Origin: Planctomycetes bacterium UBA7888
GTDB taxonomy: Bacteria; Planctomycetota; UBA1135
Direction of reading: 5' to 3'
Assembly (NCBI GenBank): GCA_002500505.1
Contig: DLRM01000041.1
Location: forward strand, 1-11,550
Length of the DNA: 11,550 nucleotides
Under the pieces are notes generated by a model. The model saw only the letters and a program-made list of their open reading frames with translations, ran no database searches and was not told where the DNA came from. Of this stretch, positions 6,842 through 11,550 are shown piece after piece (the first letter of the stretch is position 1; every line of letters begins with the position of its first letter). The translations under genes and the position numbers were made by a program.

Positions 6842-7756
6842 ATGAGTTCTACAACCAGCGGCAAGGGGGCTACCCAACCCTGCAATCTATGCGAATCCAA
6901 TCATTGGAAAGTAGTCTTTGAAGCAGGAGTCGCTCAAGAGGGCCGCATTGTTCGCTGTCTGCAATGCGAACTCCTTTATGTCCACCCTCGCAAACGCATT
7001 GAGCTTAAAGACTATCGCGACCGAGGGGGCGGCGACGATGCGGGTTGGGAACTTAGTCCATCGAGCCTGGAACGACAAAAATCTCAACTGCGAGACTATC
7101 GCGCAACCTTGAATGATGTAGCCCAGCATGCGCCGGGCGGCAAAGTTGTTGAGATTGGTTGTTCCAGTGGCACCCTGCTTGCCGAACTTCAATCTCGGGG
7201 GATGCAATGCATGGGACTTGAGCCCAATGGCCACGCCGCCCGTTATGGTCGCGAGACTTACGGACTGGATATCCGAACTCATATTTTGAGTGAAGCCAAT
7301 ATAGAAAAGGATAGCTTTGATGCCGCCCTCCTTCTCCATGTGATAGAACACCTCGAAAACCCCCTCGAAGTCCTTTGTCAAATCCGCACACTCCTCAAAC
7401 CAGGCGGGTTGTTTGTTCTGGAAACTCCTCGCTACGACACATGGAGCTTCAAACTGTTCGGCCGACGTGAGCGTAATGTGGTGGACAACTGGCACCTCTA
7501 CTTTTTCACCAAAAAAACTCTATCTGCCTTGCTTGAGAAGGCTGGCTTCATCATTGAGAAAACAAGCTCGCCAGGGCGAACGGTGAACCCATCCAGACTC
7601 TTTATTGTTTTAGGGAAATCCCTTCGCCTTAGCTCTATAGAAGCCCTGGGGCAATGGCTCGCCAAGCGCAAACTCAACGAGTTGCTCAGTTTCCCCTTAA
7701 ATCTTGGGGATATTCTTCGAATTACCGCGAAGGTACCAGCTAGCCACGCTCAATAA
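6842..7756 (+). CDS. Class I SAM-dependent methyltransferase with N-terminal zinc-binding-type region
   Basis: The 304-residue protein has two N-terminal CxxC pairs (Cys14/Cys17 and Cys39/Cys42), which look like a small zinc ribbon. The Rossmann methyltransferase core follows. Motif I is VVEIGCSSG (102-110), an acidic residue lies at the end of strand 2 (GLEPNG, 125-130), then LLLHVIEHLENP (163-174) and LKPGGLFVLETP (185-196). DNWHLYFFTKKTLSALLEKAGF (215-236) is typical of the Methyltransf_23/UbiG-like group. Homologues of this shape often modify sugars, polyketide-like molecules or unknown small molecules. The acceptor cannot be read from the sequence. Its tail overlaps the convergent thiolase gene by 17 bp. 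A GGA about 13 nt before ATG is too far to be a good Shine-Dalgarno site. Confidence 0.88.
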   Translation: MSSTTSGKGATQPCNLCESNHWKVVFEAGVAQEGRIVRCLQCELLYVHPRKRIELKDYRDRGGGDDAGWELSPSSLERQKSQLRDYRATLNDVAQHAPGGKVVEIGCSSGTLLAELQSRGMQCMGLEPNGHAARYGRETYGLDIRTHILSEANIEKDSFDAALLLHVIEHLENPLEVLCQIRTLLKPGGLFVLETPRYDTWSFKLFGRRERNVVDNWHLYFFTKKTLSALLEKAGFIIEKTSSPGRTVNPSRLFIVLGKSLRLSSIEALGQWLAKRKLNELLSFPLNLGDILRITAKVPASHAQ

Positions 7757-8939
7757 GCATCGCAATGCCTTGGCCGCCGCCAATACAAGCAGAGGCCATG
7801 CCCAGAGATTTATCTCCACGCTCAAGCTGATGGCAAAGAGTCAAGAGAAGGCGCGTACCGGTAGCGCCTAAAGGATGCCCGATGGCGACAGCGCCGCCAT
7901 TGACATTGCATTGATCTCGATTCAGCCCGAGAGCCTTTTCGCAAGCAAGGTATTGTGCAGAGAAAGCTTCATTGATTTCGAAGTAGTCCACATCTGAGAC
8001 AGCAACGCCACCTTTTTCGCAAGCGGACTGAATCGATGGCACGGGTCCAAAGCCCATCGTTTCTGGCTTGACTCCACTAATTCCCCACGAGCGAATTTTT
8101 GCAAGCAAAGGCCAAGATTCAGCAATCGCGCGTTCTTCAGTGGTAATGATGAGGGCGGCAGCGCCATCCACGATTCCTGAAGCATTGCCAGCGGTTACCG
8201 TTCCCTCTTTTCCAAAAGCAGCGCGAAGTTTGCTCAAGCCTTCGAGGGTTGTACCTGGCTTGATGTGGTCATCTGTGTCCACAACAACTTCGCTGCGGCC
8301 CTTCTTTACTGTAACGGGAACAATCTCATCGGCAAACAAACCATTTTTCACGGCGGCAGCTCCGAGCTGATGAGAGCGTAGGGCAAATTCGTCTTGCTCT
8401 TCTCGACTCACACCATATTCCTTCGCTAAGTTTTCTGCCGTTTGCGCCATATAGAAACCACAATGGGTATCCATCAAGCTCGCAAAGAGAGAGTCCTCAA
8501 TTTGAGGAGGCATTCCAAAGCGCATACCTTCGCGGGCGCCGCGAATGACATGTGGAGCCTGGGACATACTTTCCATGCCACCAGCTAAAACAACTTCGGA
8601 GTCTCCACAAAGAATTTGTTGAGCGGCATCCACAACAGACTGAATCCCAGAACCGCAGAGTCGATTTACGGTTAGAGCAGGAGTTTCAATGGGGATTCCA
8701 GCTTTGAGCCCTACGTGGCGTGCTCCGTATAAGGCATCCGCACTAGTTTGAAGAGCATTGCCCATAACAACATGGTCAATTTGTTCAGGAGAAACACCTG
8801 AGCGCTCAAAGGCTCCTTTTGCAGCGATTGCACCAAGTTCTAGAGCTGAAAGCTTTTTGAAGAGACCGTAGCCAGGAGTTCCAACATATTCGGCCATGGC
8901 AGTGCGAGCACCGCCGACAATGACAAGATTTTTAGTCAT
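7740..8939 (-). CDS. Thiolase (acetyl-CoA C-acyltransferase)
   Basis: The 399-residue protein fits full-length thiolases (about 390-400). The catalytic residues are present: nucleophile Cys95 in NRLCGSGIQS, His355 in AIGHPLGATG, and Cys385 in SACIGGGQG. The family motifs GGMESMSQAPH (120-130) and EINEAFSAQY (321-330) are also clear. It either condenses two acetyl-CoA to acetoacetyl-CoA or cleaves 3-ketoacyl-CoA in beta-oxidation; sequence alone does not decide. It lies 15 nt downstream of the enoyl-CoA hydratase gene on the same strand, which favours acyl-CoA degradation or a short-chain acyl-CoA pathway. No 3-hydroxyacyl-CoA dehydrogenase gene is in the window. The ATG at 8939 has no clear Shine-Dalgarno site, so coupling to the upstream gene is plausible. 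Confidence 0.95.
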   Translation of the reverse strand: MTKNLVIVGGARTAMAEYVGTPGYGLFKKLSALELGAIAAKGAFERSGVSPEQIDHVVMGNALQTSADALYGARHVGLKAGIPIETPALTVNRLCGSGIQSVVDAAQQILCGDSEVVLAGGMESMSQAPHVIRGAREGMRFGMPPQIEDSLFASLMDTHCGFYMAQTAENLAKEYGVSREEQDEFALRSHQLGAAAVKNGLFADEIVPVTVKKGRSEVVVDTDDHIKPGTTLEGLSKLRAAFGKEGTVTAGNASGIVDGAAALIITTEERAIAESWPLLAKIRSWGISGVKPETMGFGPVPSIQSACEKGGVAVSDVDYFEINEAFSAQYLACEKALGLNRDQCNVNGGAVAIGHPLGATGTRLLLTLCHQLERGDKSLGMASACIGGGQGIAMLIERG

Positions 8940-8954
8940 GATTCGAGAAGAGTA

Positions 8955-9761
8955 TTACCAATTCGGTTTTCGTTTTTCAGTAAATGCCTTGAGGCCTTCG
9001 CGGGCTTCTTCGTTTGAGAAAAGAAGTGCAAAGTTATCGGATTCAGAAGCTTCACCCTCTGATTGGCCGACTTCGAGGCCAAGACGAACAACTTCATTCG
9101 CTGTCTTCATGGCTAAAGCACCCCGGGAAGACAAAGTTCGCGCCAGTTCGAACGTCTCTGCTTCCAAGTTTTCGGGGTCGGCTAGGCGATTCACCACACC
9201 TACACGATGTGCTTCTTCTGCACTAAACATGTCGGCACTCAAAATCCACTCCCGTGCAACTCCGGCGCCGGCCAGCTGAGCAAGACGCTGCGTTCCACCG
9301 AAACCAGGAATCAAGCCCAAACTTGTTTCAGGAAGCCCAAGCTTGGCCTTGGAAGAAGCAACACGTAAATGACATGCCATTGCCAGTTCCAGACCGCCAC
9401 CCAAAGCAAAGCCATTCACCATGGCAATCACAGGCTTGGGACAAGCTTCAATGGTTGCAAAAGTATCTTGGCCAAGGTGACTAAAGTCCCGAGCCTCCAA
9501 GGGCGTCATGTCCTTCATCTCAGCAATGTCAGCACCAGCCACGAAGGCCTTGTCCCCACTCCCGGTCAAAATTACAACCTTTACATCTTCCGATTCTGCA
9601 CAATCAATGATGGCGTCCCGAAGAGAAAGCAAAGTTTCAACATTTAAGGCGTTTAAAGCGGACTCTCGTTCAATGGTTAAGCGAGCAACTCCGTCATCTA
9701 GGATTTCCAAGGAAACAACTTCGTTTTCCTCAATCAATTCTTGTTCTATTTCTTCGGTCAT
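8955..9761 (-). CDS. Enoyl-CoA hydratase/isomerase (crotonase family)
   Basis: From ATG at 9761 the product is 268 residues, close to the usual 257-265. It carries both oxyanion-hole segments, AFVAGADIAEM (72-82) and NGFALGGGLELAMAC (116-130). Both glutamates used by true hydratases are present: Glu125 in GGGLELA and Glu145 in GLPETSLGLIPGFGGTQRL. The C-terminus has the family's EKRKPNW ending. It probably hydrates 2-enoyl-CoA to 3-hydroxyacyl-CoA in the cytoplasm. A GTG at 9803 would add 14 residues, but ATG 9761 is preferred: AAAAGG (9769-9774) lies 7 nt upstream, and ATGA overlaps the cyclophilin stop by 4 nt. The first ~14 residues are acidic (EEIEQELIEENE) and look like a family-specific extension. 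Confidence 0.93.
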   Translation of the reverse strand: MTEEIEQELIEENEVVSLEILDDGVARLTIERESALNALNVETLLSLRDAIIDCAESEDVKVVILTGSGDKAFVAGADIAEMKDMTPLEARDFSHLGQDTFATIEACPKPVIAMVNGFALGGGLELAMACHLRVASSKAKLGLPETSLGLIPGFGGTQRLAQLAGAGVAREWILSADMFSAEEAHRVGVVNRLADPENLEAETFELARTLSSRGALAMKTANEVVRLGLEVGQSEGEASESDNFALLFSNEEAREGLKAFTEKRKPNW

Positions 9762-10300
9762 GCTGTTGCCTTTTCTCGAACGGACATTTTCGTAATGGTG
9801 CACTTTTCAACCGGAGTACTGTTCTCCGCTCCAGTCGTTTGCACCGCAGCAACTGCATCCAAGGCATTTCCGCCATCTGTCATGGCGCCGAAAGCCGCAT
9901 ATTGACCATCCAGGAAATCGGCGTCGCCGTGACAGATGAAAAACTGGCATGATGCGGAATTCGGATCATTCGAGCGCGCCATGGAAATCACGCCACGGCG
10001 GTGACTGTATTGCTTGTCGGCGTTAAATTCACCAGAAATCATTCCGTGGGGTCCCGAACCCGTGCCGGTGCCCTGAGGACAACCGCCCTGAATCATGAAA
10101 CCAGAAAGTACGCGGTGGAATATTTTCCCATCGTAGAACCCCTCGCCCGCGTAGCGGAGGAAGTTCCGAACAGTTGCTGGTGCAGCAGAGGGCCAAAACT
10201 CAATCGTGATTGTGCCGGACTCGCGATCGCCAACAGCGACCTCAATATCCACGCAAAGATTCTCGAGTTGGGAGTTATCGTATTCGTTGTAGTCAGTCAT
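9758..10300 (-). CDS. Cyclophilin-type peptidyl-prolyl cis-trans isomerase (single domain)
   Basis: The 180-residue protein is a compact cyclophilin with no signal peptide, so probably cytoplasmic. Key motifs are FHRVLSGFMIQGG (61-73, with the catalytic Arg63), ARSNDPNSASCQFFI (108-122) and FLDGQYAAFG (129-138). Phe129 and Tyr134 occupy the places of human cyclophilin A Trp121 and His126. Bacterial cyclophilins commonly carry changes at the Trp, and they are usually associated with weak cyclosporin binding. ATG at 10300 is 2 nt after the stop of the upstream fusion gene, and its own TGA overlaps the hydratase ATG. It is thus the second gene of a tight PPIase–acyl-CoA operon. No strong Shine-Dalgarno site is seen, and translational coupling is likely. 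Confidence 0.93.
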   Translation of the reverse strand: MTDYNEYDNSQLENLCVDIEVAVGDRESGTITIEFWPSAAPATVRNFLRYAGEGFYDGKIFHRVLSGFMIQGGCPQGTGTGSGPHGMISGEFNADKQYSHRRGVISMARSNDPNSASCQFFICHGDADFLDGQYAAFGAMTDGGNALDAVAAVQTTGAENSTPVEKCTITKMSVREKATA

Positions 10301-10302
10301 GT

Positions 10303-11550
10303 TTACTTGAGTCGTTTCATTATGTGGTAGCCGAATTTAGAATCTTCAGGGTGGTACTCGCAGATCCCTACCTCTCCAACTTTTAGAGAGAATGCTGTCC
10401 GAGAAAAACCCGCAACCATTTGTTCGCGGGGTGCCGAGCGTGGCGGCATGGATGCCATTAATTCTTCGCGTAGCTTTTGCAAGGCACTCATCATTTCCTC
10501 TTGGGTAACTTCATCCTTTGCTTGCTTGTCGCGATAGTCTTCGTTTGCCTTTCGCCACTTATTACTGGCATCGAAATTCGCCCGTTCAAATGAGACATCA
10601 AAGGCACCCGTATTCAAGAGAGTGTAGAGTCCGGGCTGAGTATCTCCAGGGCGAACGGGGTCGGCAGAGTATTCCCGTATGAGTGCGTTAAAGTCTTCAC
10701 CTTTTCTGGCTCGTTCTGCAATTTCATCAGCCAAAAGTTTGGCTTCTTCCTTGCTTCGCTCCGCCGTGATTCCTGGGTTTGCACCCTTAAAAGAAACCAA
10801 GCAATGCTGCACGCTCACCTTGGCTGGTTCATCACCGAAATCGGGTTGAGGCCGAGCGATTTTCTCGCCACGTGGAGCTTTCCCTTCGTGGACAACAGCG
10901 TTTTCTATCACTAGCTTTTGAAGTGGTTTGGAATTTTCGCGCCCATCGCGCTGTGTTTTTGCCGAAGCAATCGCTTCCAGGGTTTTCACACCGGAGGTCA
11001 TCATTCCAAAACTTGCGTATTTTCCATCAAGGTTCCAAACACTTCCACTTTCAGCACAAATAAGGAAGAATTGACAAGAAGCACTATCCACTGACTGACC
11101 TCGGGCCATGGAAAGAACACCGTAGTGATGCTCCCAAGGCTTTTCTTCAGAAAATTCGCCTTTGATATCTCCATAAGGACCATCCCCCCCACCGGTTCCG
11201 GTTGGGTCACCACCCTGAATCATGAAATCGCGAACAACGCGGTGAAAGCCAAGACTGTCATAAAAGCCTTCGTCGCAATAGCGCAAAAAGTTTCGAACCG
11301 TAATCGGTGCCTTTTCGGGCCAAAACTCAAAAGACATCTTTCCAACATCTTCTCCTCCAACCGTGCAAGACATTTCCACCCAGTAGTTGGCTAGGGCATC
11401 GTCTGCAATTGGACCTCCTGGCTCAAAATTAAACTTGGGCTCGCGCTTGGGAGTCCAAGGTTCGGCAGGATTTGATGCCGGCACGGGCAAAGCAGCATCG
11501 CTTTTTTCAGCGCGAAGTTTCTCCAAGGCAGCTGCAGCTTCGGCTTCGGC
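10303..11550 (-). CDS. Cyclophilin–parvulin fusion peptidyl-prolyl isomerase (5' end outside window)
   Basis: The reading frame is open to the last base, so the true start lies upstream. A TTG at 11526 is only an internal Leu codon in an Ala/Glu-rich helix-like stretch. In the 415 visible residues, a cyclophilin domain spans about 56-223, with FHRVVRDFMIQGG (102-114), SASCQFFLI and LDGKYASFG. A parvulin/PpiC rotamase domain follows at about 244-415. It starts VQHCLVSF with His249, has KGEDFNALIREYSADP, and ends KVGEVGICEY then FGYHIMKRLK with His409. Two unrelated proline isomerase folds therefore share one chain. A charged, helix-like insert of about 60 residues (316-376) splits the parvulin part. 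The cyclophilin has Asn173 where human cyclophilin A has Trp121. The gene ends 2 nt before the second cyclophilin gene. Any signal peptide would lie outside the window. Confidence 0.92.
   Translation of the reverse strand, partial: AEAEAAAALEKLRAEKSDAALPVPASNPAEPWTPKREPKFNFEPGGPIADDALANYWVEMSCTVGGEDVGKMSFEFWPEKAPITVRNFLRYCDEGFYDSLGFHRVVRDFMIQGGDPTGTGGGDGPYGDIKGEFSEEKPWEHHYGVLSMARGQSVDSASCQFFLICAESGSVWNLDGKYASFGMMTSGVKTLEAIASAKTQRDGRENSKPLQKLVIENAVVHEGKAPRGEKIARPQPDFGDEPAKVSVQHCLVSFKGANPGITAERSKEEAKLLADEIAERARKGEDFNALIREYSADPVRPGDTQPGLYTLLNTGAFDVSFERANFDASNKWRKANEDYRDKQAKDEVTQEEMMSALQKLREELMASMPPRSAPREQMVAGFSRTAFSLKVGEVGICEYHPEDSKFGYHIMKRLK

Noticed and set aside
6887..7495. 202-codon open frame on the minus strand, antisense to the methyltransferase gene
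   Set aside because: It lies fully inside a gene with clear methyltransferase motifs and shows no recognisable domain; the frame is a shadow.
9762..9803. GTG at 9803 as the start of the enoyl-CoA hydratase
   Set aside because: It would add 14 residues overlapping the cyclophilin gene. ATG 9761 has an AAAAGG site and the typical ATGA overlap.
11524..11526. TTG at 11526 as the start of the cyclophilin–parvulin gene
   Set aside because: The frame remains open to the window edge with Ala/Glu codons continuing the same helix-like stretch, so the start is probably outside.
1..11550. A defence, toxin–antitoxin, phage or secretion system
   Set aside because: All eight genes are accounted for by lipoprotein, kinase, YciI, methyltransferase, acyl-CoA and isomerase families; none is a hallmark gene of such systems.

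Overview
The window holds eight protein genes packed tightly on both strands, with no RNA gene, mobile element, CRISPR array or phage gene that I can see. Base composition looks near 50% GC and even from end to end, with no sign of a transferred island. The gene mix is two large FG-GAP/CRTAC1-type lipoproteins (one with TPRs), a cyclophilin–parvulin fusion, and a crotonase/thiolase pair. Together with the scarcity of clear Shine-Dalgarno sites, this suggests a free-living Gram-negative-type bacterium. Planctomycetota is my first guess, with Acidobacteriota, Verrucomicrobiota or Myxococcota as alternatives. That placement is inference only.

Layout. (1) Positions 1-5292, minus strand: two genes for predicted exported lipoproteins, transcribed from 5292 toward 1. 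The first (2926-5292) is a 788-residue, seven-motif FG-GAP protein with a C-terminal ASPIC/UnbV domain. Its stop codon overlaps the start of the second gene (TAATG). The second encodes a lipoprotein with TPRs, degenerate FG-GAP repeats, an ASPIC-like domain and a long conserved C-terminal part. It stays open to base 1, so its end is missing. It was found by direct translation: 975 codons without a stop. (2) Positions 5419-6477, plus strand: a sugar-kinase-like phosphotransferase related to N-acetylhexosamine 1-kinase. It diverges from the lipoprotein pair across a 126-bp gap. (3) Positions 6474-6779, minus strand: a small YciI-like protein, overlapping the kinase tail to tail. (4) Positions 6842-7756, plus strand: a SAM-dependent methyltransferase with an N-terminal zinc-binding-type region. 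(5) Positions 7740-11550, minus strand: an apparent operon read from 11550 to 7740. Its order is cyclophilin–parvulin fusion (start beyond the window), single-domain cyclophilin, enoyl-CoA hydratase, thiolase. Junctions are a 2-nt gap, a 4-nt ATGA overlap and a 15-nt gap.

The genes form three functional themes: exported beta-propeller lipoproteins of unknown ligand, proline isomerases for protein folding, and acyl-CoA metabolism. Only two intergenic regions exist (5293-5418 and 6780-6841), and both lie between divergent genes. Both convergent gene pairs overlap, leaving no room for intergenic terminators. I found no defence system or other clearly new multi-gene machine. The most unusual items are the PPIase fusion next to a second PPIase gene, and the coupled pair of large FG-GAP lipoproteins.
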